IMG/VR virus record: IMGVR_UViG_3300032214_000779
Location: 1 to 43,957 of that record
Direction: 5' to 3' (one strand)
DNA: 43,957 nt
Source: a virus
The position numbers and the translations under genes are program-made. The notes below the pieces were generated by a model. It saw nothing but the letters and a program-made list of their open reading frames with translations. It ran no database searches and was not told the origin of the DNA. Positions 33,815 through 41,112 of this stretch are shown piece by piece (the stretch's first letter is position 1; each line of letters opens with the position of its first letter).

Positions 33815-34667
33815 AGAGGTTATTGAAAATAACAAGCAGGAGCTAAAGGAGAGGGGTAAAAATTTTCTAAAGAAGAATTTCTTCACTATCTGCGCTGTTA
33901 TTTTTGCCCTTTTGTTGCTAAGACAATGTAATGTCAGTGATAGATTGGAAGAGGAGGTAAGAAGAGAACACAATAATCTTCTGGCTTCTCAGGACTCAGT
34001 TAGATTCATCTCCAATAAAGCTGGGAATGCTGTCTATGAAAAATCTGCTTATGAACTTAAGATGTCAGAACTCTCTAAAGAAAACAAGGAGCTTATTGGA
34101 AAATTAGATTTGGCCCGCAAAAAAACGCCAGAGGTTGTAATACAGACTGTTACAAAATACATCGATGTTTTTAGAGACGTTCCAACCAAGGTTCATAAAG
34201 ATGAAGCAACGGGTCAGGAGTTTGTTTCTTTTACTCATAACCCGGAGCTACCTGGGCAAAACTTCCTTAAGATATCGGGTAAAATACCATATGAGATAAA
34301 GATAAATCAGAATCAGAATGATCTTTCTTTGGTTACTGCTGATCTTATATCAAAGCCAGCTCAGGTTGACATAGAGCAAAAAATATCTATAGTCACTGGC
34401 TTATACAGAGATCCAAAGTCAAAAAGATTAATGACTAGAGTTTCTACAGATTATCCAGGTATAACCTTTAGCGATATAAACTCCTTTAAGATCCAAGATA
34501 CCCCGGAGAATAGAAAAACATTAATGCAGGAGAGAAAAAGATTCGGTATTGGACTGAATGCTGGATTTGGCTATGTTGCTGGAGTTAATGGCATATCACC
34601 CGGAATCTATCTAGGCGTTGGTTTACATTTCTCACCTAAATTTTTACAAACAGACGGCTTTAAATAA
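33801..34667 (+). CDS. Single-pass membrane protein with coiled coil; spanin-like candidate
   Basis: A 288-aa protein with a basic N-terminus (NKQELKERGKNFLKKN), one membrane span at about residues 27-40 (FFTICAVIFALLLL), and then a coiled coil to about residue 110 (EELRREH-like heptads; SELSKENKELIGKLDLARKK). A middle domain follows, and the C-terminus is Gly/aromatic-rich, alternating and beta-like (FGIGLNAGFGYVAGVNGISP, then GVGLHFSP). N-in membrane anchor, periplasmic coiled coil and outer-membrane-like end are features of spanins, which fuse inner and outer membranes at lysis. I associate this C-terminal style with small membrane proteins of Bacteroidetes phages. No endolysin or holin is visible nearby, so a lysis role is tentative. 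An envelope-associated virion protein is the alternative. Confidence 0.6.
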   Translation: MEQIKEVIENNKQELKERGKNFLKKNFFTICAVIFALLLLRQCNVSDRLEEEVRREHNNLLASQDSVRFISNKAGNAVYEKSAYELKMSELSKENKELIGKLDLARKKTPEVVIQTVTKYIDVFRDVPTKVHKDEATGQEFVSFTHNPELPGQNFLKISGKIPYEIKINQNQNDLSLVTADLISKPAQVDIEQKISIVTGLYRDPKSKRLMTRVSTDYPGITFSDINSFKIQDTPENRKTLMQERKRFGIGLNAGFGYVAGVNGISPGIYLGVGLHFSPKFLQTDGFK

Positions 34668-34677
34668 ATTATAGAAA

Positions 34678-36453
34678 GTGGCTTACAGTACAACATCAAA
34701 ATTCGTTCAGCTTACACCATACCTTTTAATGGAATGGATGTATGCGGATCAACCAGATCCAGAAACATATCCGGTTAATACTGGAAGCACCACAGTTGGG
34801 TTCAACAAGATGGTGAATGGCTATATCACAGCTATAGTAAACAATGCATCTATAGTGCCAACCAACCAGATCTATAACCTAGACAGTAACTACGAGGTGA
34901 CACACAACACAGCTGAAAATAGTGTTGTCCAGATAGCCACTAACTCCTTCATAACTCTGGATCCAGGTCTTATAATACCATTTAATGATTTTTCCGACGA
35001 GCTTACACCAACAGATCAGCTGCAGATAAATTTCCCAGCCAATATTCAGGTTGTTTATGATTCAATCAGGTATCATATAGTAGCTGGATACAATCTTTCA
35101 AATCTGGATGGAATCATAATCAATGTCAAGTATCAGGACGTGAATCTCACATATGTGACATTCTCGCAGATTCTAATACAGAAGGGTACACAGCAGGTTT
35201 ACACACTTAACCCAACCCCTCTTAAAATAGGTGCTAATATCTATGATAGGTATCTGGAGGTTAAGGTTCCTAGTTTGTCTAATATGAACAACACATATCA
35301 GGCAGCAGCTGCTTCTTTTAGAAGCCAGACACTAGCAGCTTTAACCAGTCAAAGCGGAAGAGGTTATGTTTATGGTGCCCCGATAAGAATAGAGCTTTGG
35401 ACAGTAGCTAGTAAATCCGATTATCTAGGATATGAAAGATATGATTCCGAGTTAACATCCGCTCTTTCTTTAGAAAGTGAGGATCCTTTTAGCAACATTG
35501 GAGCTGTTATCAAGGAGTCTGATTCCGGACAATTCTTCGAATACTTTGCAACAGACAATCAGGGATTTGTAGAGGACTTTATTCTATTCCAGAATTCAAT
35601 AGGTAACAACTACTATATAAATCACCAGATAGAAACACTGGAGCAAATAGGAGTTGCTATCATCACTACGAACACATTCCAGACCATACAGACCACTGGA
35701 TTTGATGTTCCAAACTATTATAGACCGATAGTGAAAAATGCTGCTACTGCTTCTAGCTTTACCCTCAAGTACACTATGTCCCTAGTTAATACAGTGGACA
35801 ATTCTAGAGTGGTTAGGATCGGTACATATACGTCTGCCAATCCTGGACAGTGGGGTCCAAACATAACCCCGATAAAGTTAAACACTTTTCCACAGGTAAT
35901 GAAGATCTATAATAAGGTCTACAATCAGGCACCCCTGAATATACCTGCTCCTGTTAACCCAACACCTACTGAGATAGTCAAGGTAAGCAATGTGTTCATA
36001 GACAGCAGAAACGTATCAACTACAAGCATACCTCTTATAATAAGAAATGGATCTATCCAGAATGACACCTCAGCAGCACCTACTGTTGCTCAGAGTGCTG
36101 GAACCATGGTGATAGATGTTACTCCTTTTGACAACTACTACAAATTCAAAATGTACAAGAGTGGATCTGATGGTTCACCTGTTGAGATAGATCTGGGTGA
36201 CACCGTTAATTATAAAATGGTGTTTATAGACAATACTGGTAAGAAAATATACGTGCCTTCCTTGCAGGACAAGAATCTAGCCAACTCGTCTAAAGGTGAG
36301 GTAGCTTTCAGAATAGATGATTCTATATCTTCAACTATACTACAGCTTAGAGATCGTAGATTTTTTATAGCTCAGGGAGGAGATCCTGTTAGCACAGTGG
36401 AAAGCGTACAGACTAATCCAAATGTGAACGTTACGGTCACTACAAATACATAA
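34678..36453 (+). CDS. Unknown virion structural protein, 591 aa (GTG start)
   Basis: I do not recognise the family. The start used is GTG at 34678, giving MAYSTTSKFVQLTPYLLMEW; the first in-frame ATG would remove 17 residues of what looks like a continuous N-terminus, so GTG is preferred. The protein is soluble and beta-rich, with Asn, Thr, Tyr and Gln prominent (for example LQINFPANIQVVYDSIRYHI). The Thr/Val-rich C-terminus ends in NVNVTVTTNT. It begins 10 bases after the membrane-protein gene and ends 7 bases before the 203-aa gene. Its placement in a run that ends in a tail-tube-like protein suggests a tail or baseplate component. Confidence 0.55.
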   Translation: MAYSTTSKFVQLTPYLLMEWMYADQPDPETYPVNTGSTTVGFNKMVNGYITAIVNNASIVPTNQIYNLDSNYEVTHNTAENSVVQIATNSFITLDPGLIIPFNDFSDELTPTDQLQINFPANIQVVYDSIRYHIVAGYNLSNLDGIIINVKYQDVNLTYVTFSQILIQKGTQQVYTLNPTPLKIGANIYDRYLEVKVPSLSNMNNTYQAAAASFRSQTLAALTSQSGRGYVYGAPIRIELWTVASKSDYLGYERYDSELTSALSLESEDPFSNIGAVIKESDSGQFFEYFATDNQGFVEDFILFQNSIGNNYYINHQIETLEQIGVAIITTNTFQTIQTTGFDVPNYYRPIVKNAATASSFTLKYTMSLVNTVDNSRVVRIGTYTSANPGQWGPNITPIKLNTFPQVMKIYNKVYNQAPLNIPAPVNPTPTEIVKVSNVFIDSRNVSTTSIPLIIRNGSIQNDTSAAPTVAQSAGTMVIDVTPFDNYYKFKMYKSGSDGSPVEIDLGDTVNYKMVFIDNTGKKIYVPSLQDKNLANSSKGEVAFRIDDSISSTILQLRDRRFFIAQGGDPVSTVESVQTNPNVNVTVTTNT

Positions 36454-36460
36454 TACAAGA

Positions 36461-37072
36461 ATGGCAATATCTAAGAAGCAAAACGGAATACCTGCAAGAA
36501 AGCAATCCCAATATTCTGTGGTTGGAGGAAAAGCTACGCCACAGTTGGTTTCGACCAGACCTGACGCACCTAGCAACCTTCCGATCTCTGTTGTTTACTG
36601 GGGCTATTGGAAGGCAAATGGTACAACTTTCACCGTGCCTGGATCCACTATTGCTTCAGCTTCTACACAGGTTGGTGTGACAGCAGCTACAGGAGCAGCA
36701 GCTCCACAGACTGGCACCCCGACAAACATAGTGGCTAACACATTAGAGGCTGCTAGAAATGCTTTATCAGCTGGATCCTTTTTATACAGCTTGAAGCCTC
36801 AGGTTGGTGCAAGTGGCTCTGTTGCTAAAACGGAATTGACTAAGCAAGCTCCGACTACAACATTCTCTAATTCTGAATTGGTTCAGGGTGTTTCTGGTAT
36901 AGTCAGTGCTTTCAAGAGCACCGGATGGACAGATGCTACTATAATAAACTATTTCTTAACTCCTGGACAATTGGGGTATAAGCAATTCCCTGGCTTGACC
37001 CCGGCTATTTTTATACAAGCGGCTCAGGGTATTATAGACGTTAGTTCTCTATTGACAAAGAAAAACAAATAA
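36461..37072 (+). CDS. Unknown protein, 203 aa, in tail gene run
   Basis: The family is not recognised. The N-terminal 40 residues are basic and probably flexible (KKQNGIPARKQSQYSVVGGK). A short beta segment (ISVVYWGYWKANGTTF) follows, then an Ala/Thr/Gly/Ser-rich low-complexity stretch around residues 60-95. A helical C-terminal half follows (NSELVQGVSGIVSAFKSTGW, IFIQAAQGIIDVSSLL). There is no membrane span or signal. It lies 5 bases before the tail-tube-like gene and probably belongs to the same assembly step, but nothing more can be said from sequence. Confidence 0.5.
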   Translation: MAISKKQNGIPARKQSQYSVVGGKATPQLVSTRPDAPSNLPISVVYWGYWKANGTTFTVPGSTIASASTQVGVTAATGAAAPQTGTPTNIVANTLEAARNALSAGSFLYSLKPQVGASGSVAKTELTKQAPTTTFSNSELVQGVSGIVSAFKSTGWTDATIINYFLTPGQLGYKQFPGLTPAIFIQAAQGIIDVSSLLTKKNK

Positions 37073-37077
37073 GGTAG

Positions 37078-37635
37078 ATGATATTAAATTCCAAAGGCAG
37101 TAATTTTTACTTTGTTTTCCCTAAGGGATTTTTTCCTGAAGCGATAACCAACAAATATCTTCCTTATTTGAAGAGGCAACCTGTTGCTTATGAATCTATT
37201 CCTCAGATGATGAACAGTACGATACAGGCTATATCCTTTCCACAGCTACAGTCTGGGACTGTTGAGCAGACAAGATACCTTGGTAAGAAGCAGAGGTACA
37301 AGGGATCAGTTCCTATCCAGGATTTATTCACTCAGGATTTTACCGTTACGTTTAAACTTTTGGATGGCTATATAAACTACTTTGTTATGTTAGACACTCT
37401 TTTATGGTTTCTTGATTTTAAGAACCCTAGAGAGTATAGCTATGACCTAGTTATAAGAATGCTGGATAACAACGGCAATATCGTTACCAGTGTTGGTTTT
37501 AAGAATACTATATTAACCACCATATCTGATCTCACCCTATCTTACGCTGCCAACTCACCTGAAGTCCAGACATTCACGCTGAACTTCTCCTGTAACTTAG
37601 TAGAGATTTATCTAGAAGCCAAAGAGGGAGTTTGA
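37078..37635 (+). CDS. Tail-tube-fold protein (gp19/gp54-type)
   Basis: A 185-aa protein whose size and pattern match the contractile-tail tube fold. An N-terminal strand (NFYFVFPKGF) is followed by a segment that contacts the neighbouring ring (NSTIQAISFPQLQSGTVEQT). Then come paired strands (GSVPIQDLFTQDFTVTFKLLDG), a helix (YINYFVMLDTLLWFLDF), and a final strand pair ending VQTFTLNFSCNLVEIYLE, which mirrors the 'IQTFEV-x-L-x-L' ending of gp19-like proteins. No sheath gene is visible beside it, and the major tube gene normally neighbours the sheath. It could therefore be the tube-initiating baseplate protein (gp54/gp48 analogue) rather than the major tube. The assignment rests on pattern, not alignment. 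Confidence 0.5.
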   Translation: MILNSKGSNFYFVFPKGFFPEAITNKYLPYLKRQPVAYESIPQMMNSTIQAISFPQLQSGTVEQTRYLGKKQRYKGSVPIQDLFTQDFTVTFKLLDGYINYFVMLDTLLWFLDFKNPREYSYDLVIRMLDNNGNIVTSVGFKNTILTTISDLTLSYAANSPEVQTFTLNFSCNLVEIYLEAKEGV

Positions 37636-37647
37636 TATATACATAAA
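37634..37647 (+). promoter_or_regulatory. Promoter-like motif GATATATACATAAA
   Basis: A GATATATA core beginning at the stop codon of the tube-like gene and 27 bases before the ATG at 37661. It is similar in placement to the copies at 2332, 16042 and 43090. Confidence 0.35.
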
Positions 37648-37660
37648 GAATCTAAGTAAA

Positions 37661-37903
37661 ATGAAAAAATTTTCAACAGTTAAGGAATTGAACGAAATGG
37701 AGTTTGCTCAACCATTGACAAACACCAAAGAGAACATGATGAACTTGCTTGTAGCAGCTTCAGGAAACGACCAGAGAGTTCTGATCGATATTGTAAATTG
37801 TCTAACAGACGATCAAATGAAGAAGTGCTATAACAAGCTAATTAAAGTTTACGGTTACACCGGAGCGGCTGGACAAAGGGTTGAACTTAAGCCAGAAGCC
37901 TAA
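37661..37903 (+). CDS. Small conserved-looking protein, 80 aa
   Basis: The family is not recognised. It is helical, with clear amphipathic stretches (TKENMMNLLVAASGNDQRVL; IDIVNCLTDDQMKKCYNKLI) and a Gly/Ala-rich end (GYTGAAGQRVELKPEA). There is no membrane span. It heads a unit behind a promoter-like motif and lies 5 bases before the RuvC-like nuclease gene. It could be a regulator or nuclease accessory protein, but there is no sequence evidence for either. Confidence 0.55.
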   Translation: MKKFSTVKELNEMEFAQPLTNTKENMMNLLVAASGNDQRVLIDIVNCLTDDQMKKCYNKLIKVYGYTGAAGQRVELKPEA

Positions 37904-37908
37904 TCTTT

Positions 37909-38631
37909 ATGATTCTTGTAGGGATTGACTTTTCTTTAAATTCTCCTGCTTTTTGTATTTGCATAGACGGTGTTTATCACTGGGGATCTATCACCAGATC
38001 TGATAGACCAGCTGAGTCCTTATTAAAGAACTCAAAAAAGCCATACGCTATACTTACTGAGAATGATGCGTTTTCTATAAAATTTATAGAGAGATTGCCG
38101 CTGCCCGATGATTATTCAGAAAGGGAGAGAATTAAGATAGATTATTTTTTAGAGGTTGTTCTTTCCCTATGGAGCGAGGTTGAAAAAATAATAGGCGATA
38201 GAAAGGACAGAGAGATAAAGATAGCCATGGAGGGATTAAGCTTCTCCTCAAATGGAAATGCACTAATAGACATTTCTATGGCAACTGCTTTACTAAGGGA
38301 GAGAATATGTGGTTCGGTTGGAAGCGAGAATTTTTATGTGTTTTCCCCGACTTCTATAAAAAAGTTTGCTCTCAAGGGTAACGCTAAAAAGGATGAACTT
38401 TATGAAGAGTTATCAAACAGAGAAAAAGATGGAACAAATCTGGATTATTTTTGTAAAACACTAGCTGATAATAAATCAGAATGGATAACCGGAGCTAAGG
38501 CAGTGAATAAGCCGGTAGATGATTTAGTTGATGCAACTTGGATTTTATTGTATTTAAGAGAAATATTAGAGGAAAAAAATGAGAAAAAATTGGAGAAACC
38601 TGGTAAGAAAAAATTGGCTAAAGCCCAGTGA
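37909..38631 (+). CDS. RuvC-like Holliday junction resolvase / RNase H-fold nuclease
   Basis: This 240-aa protein shows the acidic catalytic set of RuvC-type nucleases. GIDFSLNSP at residues 5-13 holds the first Asp (D7), MEGLSFSSNG at 107-116 holds the Glu (E108), and KPVDDLVDATWIL at 201-213 holds the final Asp residues (D204/D205/D208). Between them is the PTSIKKFALKGNAKKDEL element, like the 'P..vKk..tG.g.AkKe' region of RuvC relatives. It would cut branched DNA intermediates during recombination-dependent replication or before packaging, a task done by endonuclease VII (gp49) in T4. A Lys-rich tail (KNEKKLEKPGKKKLAKAQ) may aid DNA binding. The gene immediately precedes the SSB leader. 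Confidence 0.75.
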   Translation: MILVGIDFSLNSPAFCICIDGVYHWGSITRSDRPAESLLKNSKKPYAILTENDAFSIKFIERLPLPDDYSERERIKIDYFLEVVLSLWSEVEKIIGDRKDREIKIAMEGLSFSSNGNALIDISMATALLRERICGSVGSENFYVFSPTSIKKFALKGNAKKDELYEELSNREKDGTNLDYFCKTLADNKSEWITGAKAVNKPVDDLVDATWILLYLREILEEKNEKKLEKPGKKKLAKAQ

Positions 38632-38780
38632 GCAACGTTCTGTTGCAGATAGCCACAACCTAAACAACAGCATAAGTTTATTAAACAAAACAAGAAGGAG
38701 TGATTTTTATTTCACTCTCGCTTCCTGCTGTGAAACAAAAGTAAGTAATTAAACTTAAATAAAAAAAACAATTAAAAATT
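38632..38780 (+). promoter_or_regulatory. Structured leader of the gp32-like gene
   Basis: This 149-base gap is the longest in the window. It holds hairpin GCAAC/GTTGC (38632-38636 with 38642-38646). A second hairpin pairs GAGTGA (38698-38703) with TCACTC (38712-38717), extendable by GAAG (38694-38697) with CTTC (38721-38724). Its eight-base loop TTTTTATT (38704-38711) is exactly complementary to AATAAAAA at 38758-38765, giving pseudoknot potential. An alternative stem, TTTCAC (38710-38715) with GTGAAA (38730-38735), competes with the second hairpin. The last 40 bases before the ATG are nearly G-free and A/T-rich. T4 gene 32 is autoregulated through a leader pseudoknot followed by unstructured A/U-rich sequence, so a similar operator is plausible. 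No clear promoter was identified. Confidence 0.45.
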
Positions 38781-39770
38781 ATGAGCAACTTGAATGACAT
38801 TTTCAATCTTGATGGCGACATGTTCGTAACCAAGACAAAATCTGGAGAATCTAAGGATTTAGAATTTTACAAACCCTATCCTGAAGACGGGAAAGACGGA
38901 GTTTACAAATCTCTTATTCGTTTCGTACCTAACGCAGCGGATCCAAAGAAATCAAAGATCCACAAATACTATGTGTATTTGAACGATCCACAATCTGGCG
39001 ATGGCTTTTCTGTAGACTGCCCATCTACCGTTGGTAAAAAATCTATCTTGAAGGACATCTTCTGGAAGTTAAAGAACTCTCACTCTGCAGCTGACCAAGA
39101 GCTTGCTAAGAAGTTTTCACGTAAGGAAGACTATTATTCTTTAGTACAAATCGTACAGGATAAGAATCGCCCAGAATTAGACGGAAAAATCATGATCTGG
39201 AAGTTTGGTAAGAAAATCAACGACATGATTGAAGCCCAATTGAAGCCAGAGTATGGTGATCCTTGTAACCCATATGATCTTTTCGATGGTAAACTATTTG
39301 GCGTTAGCGTTAGAAAAGTTGGAGAGTGGAACAACTATGATTTATGTCAGTTCGTTGGCGAAAGAGGTCCAATCACAATCGATGGTGCTAAAATGGAAAA
39401 GACACAAGAAGGTATGGACAAGGTATTGGAATATCTTAAAACAGGTCCTCAAAATCTAGCTTCTTTTGACTATAAGGATTGGGATGACAACTTGACCGAG
39501 AAAGTGATGGGTGTTATCAGAAGCACAGTCCCAGACGGAAGACTTATTAATGACATCATCAGTGGAGTTGCTTCCGCACCTAGCACATCTTCTCCTAGAG
39601 AAACAGCATCACCTTTTAGAGAGGATGCTCCATCCAAGGAATCCTCTGACTTTTATGCAGAAGTGACTTCCAATTCAGCTTCAATGAAGCCAAATAATGA
39701 TTTCATGAGCTCAGCCCCTAAGTCTTCTGGAGGTTCATCTTCACTAGAGGATTTGTACGCAGATCTTTAA
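38781..39770 (+). CDS. gp32-like single-stranded DNA-binding protein
   Basis: A 329-aa protein matching T4 gp32 (301 aa) in layout. It has a short basic/hydrophobic N-terminal arm, then an OB-type core with SLIRFVPN (residues 44-51), HKYYVYLNDP (61-70), DYYSLVQIVQDKNRPELDGK (117-136) and IWKFGKKINDMI (139-150); the last closely matches gp32's 'FGKKI-D-I'. A Ser/Pro/Thr/Asn-rich linker follows residue 265, and the acidic tip SLEDLYADL would recruit replication partners. The zinc-binding Cys/His cluster of T4 gp32 is missing: the only cysteines are C80, C162 and C189. The early arginines R47, R114 and R130 use CGT/CGT/CGC, unlike the AGA-dominated neighbours, perhaps reflecting high expression. 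It has its own structured leader and a strong terminator. Confidence 0.88.
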   Translation: MSNLNDIFNLDGDMFVTKTKSGESKDLEFYKPYPEDGKDGVYKSLIRFVPNAADPKKSKIHKYYVYLNDPQSGDGFSVDCPSTVGKKSILKDIFWKLKNSHSAADQELAKKFSRKEDYYSLVQIVQDKNRPELDGKIMIWKFGKKINDMIEAQLKPEYGDPCNPYDLFDGKLFGVSVRKVGEWNNYDLCQFVGERGPITIDGAKMEKTQEGMDKVLEYLKTGPQNLASFDYKDWDDNLTEKVMGVIRSTVPDGRLINDIISGVASAPSTSSPRETASPFREDAPSKESSDFYAEVTSNSASMKPNNDFMSSAPKSSGGSSSLEDLYADL

Positions 39771-39785
39771 AAATTAAATAACAAG

Positions 39786-39816
39786 CAACCGGGATAAGAC
39801 TTCCCGGTTGTTTTTT
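39786..39816 (+). terminator. Strong intrinsic terminator after the SSB gene
   Basis: CAACCGGGA (39786-39794) pairs perfectly with TCCCGGTTG (39802-39810) around a 7-base loop, followed by six T (39811-39816). It is the clearest rho-independent terminator in the window. The next ATG is only six bases after the T run, so the primase must be expressed from readthrough or from messages that ignore this signal. Confidence 0.9.
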
Positions 39817-39821
39817 GTCAA

Positions 39822-40886
39822 ATGGATACAATCAAGATAGAATCTTTAGTAAGGCAAGTTCTTTCCAAAGAATTCCACGGCAACGTCGGAAAGCAAAGAA
39901 TTTACCCATCGGGAAATAGATTAAATTTCTCTTGCCCGTACTGTGGTGATTCCAATGATGCTAGAAAGAAAAGAGGAAATTTTTACATGGACACTCAGGC
40001 ATACAAATGCTATAACGGGGGGTGTGGTATTTTCAAATCCTCTCTGTCCTTCTTTAAAGATTTTGGTGTACTCAATAAGTTATCCAGAGACGAGGTTAAT
40101 GATATAAAAAAGGTACTTGACGAGAACCGGGATAAAAGAAGACCAATTTTTGGATCAACCGACATCTCTATGTTTTTCGAGGATGATATCAACAAGTATA
40201 TTATACCAAGATCTGAGTTTATGGAAAAGCTTGGTCTAAAGGATGTTGTCGGCCAGCCGATAGAAAGATACCTCAGAAAAAGATATCAGAACCTGGATAA
40301 CAGATTTGCTTGGGATCCAAAGAGAGAAAAGCTTTTTCTTTTCAATCTAACTCCGGAAGACAAGATCCTAGGATTACAACTCAGGAACATGAATTCAATA
40401 AAGGGTTCTTCTAAGTACCTAACTTACAAGTTAAGCGGTATTTGGGAGAAACTACTTTATTGCAAGGATGGTGAATTTCTAGATGGCTGTAAGAAAATAG
40501 ATCCGATCTCATCTGTCTTCAATGTTGCTAAGCTGGACTTTGGACAGGATATTACAATATTTGAAGGCCCGATGGATTCTTGGCTTTGGAAAAACTCTGT
40601 TGGACTTTGCTCGGTTGAGAATAGATTTCCGTTTGAAGTCGAGAACATAAGATTCTGGTACGACTGGGATAAAGCAGGACTTGCCAAATCAATAGAGCTA
40701 CTGACCGCTGGACATAGTGTTTTTAACTGGGGAAAATTTCTAGAGGAGAACGCTATAACAAAGAATAGAAAATGGGATCTTAATGATCTTGTCATCCATC
40801 TCAGAAAGACTGGAAAGAAGATAAAAAGATTCGAAAATTATTTTACAAATGACGTATTGGAATTGGGATATTTTATCGATGGGTGA
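39822..40886 (+). CDS. DNA primase, DnaG/gp61-like
   Basis: A 354-aa primase, close to T4 gp61 in length (342 aa). The N-terminus has a zinc-binding module: CPYC at residues 38-41 and KCYNGGC with cysteines at 63 and 68 (a four-Cys version of the CHC2-type finger). The central part carries the basic catalytic region (RYLRKRYQNL, FLFNLTPEDKILGLQLRN). The TOPRIM metal-binding motifs are FEGPMDSW (glutamate near residue 248) and WYDWDKAG (D281 and D283). It would synthesise RNA primers for the lagging strand together with a replicative helicase that is not in this window. The gene begins just beyond the SSB terminator, and its last 8 bases overlap the next gene. Confidence 0.85.
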   Translation: MDTIKIESLVRQVLSKEFHGNVGKQRIYPSGNRLNFSCPYCGDSNDARKKRGNFYMDTQAYKCYNGGCGIFKSSLSFFKDFGVLNKLSRDEVNDIKKVLDENRDKRRPIFGSTDISMFFEDDINKYIIPRSEFMEKLGLKDVVGQPIERYLRKRYQNLDNRFAWDPKREKLFLFNLTPEDKILGLQLRNMNSIKGSSKYLTYKLSGIWEKLLYCKDGEFLDGCKKIDPISSVFNVAKLDFGQDITIFEGPMDSWLWKNSVGLCSVENRFPFEVENIRFWYDWDKAGLAKSIELLTAGHSVFNWGKFLEENAITKNRKWDLNDLVIHLRKTGKKIKRFENYFTNDVLELGYFIDG

Positions 40887-41112
40887 TCCAGATGAGATAG
40901 AGAACAAAATAACAGAATGGGAAGATGCTATCGACAAAGACAGCAAACCTAAATTCAAGTTTCCTTTGGAGATAAAGGATAATGATCTGGATGTGATAAA
41001 CTTTGAAATAGAGGAGCCCTCTATCGACAAGCCTAAAGAAAAAAAGAAACCTCTTGTTTTCAAGACGATAGAAAATAACAAAAACAACAAAAATAAAAAA
41101 GGTTTATTCTAA
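40879..41112 (+). CDS. Small charged protein between primase and UvsY-like gene, 77 aa
   Basis: The family is not recognised. I choose the ATG at 40879, inside ATGGGTGA, where start and upstream TGA stop overlap by 8 bases in the manner of translational coupling. The longer start at 40849 would add ten residues that merely shadow the primase C-terminus. The protein is acidic in its first two thirds (DPDEIENKITEWEDAIDKDS; FEIEEPSIDK), then very Lys/Asn-rich (KPKEKKKP, NNKNNKNKKGLF), and probably disordered. Position suggests an adaptor for the replication or recombination complex. Its TAA stop shares one base with the next ATG. Confidence 0.55.
   Translation: MGDPDEIENKITEWEDAIDKDSKPKFKFPLEIKDNDLDVINFEIEEPSIDKPKEKKKPLVFKTIENNKNNKNKKGLF

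Noticed and set aside
40849-40878. Longer start for the small gene after the primase
   Set aside because: It would encode ten residues that only shadow the primase C-terminus; ATG at 40879 makes the usual stop-start overlap.
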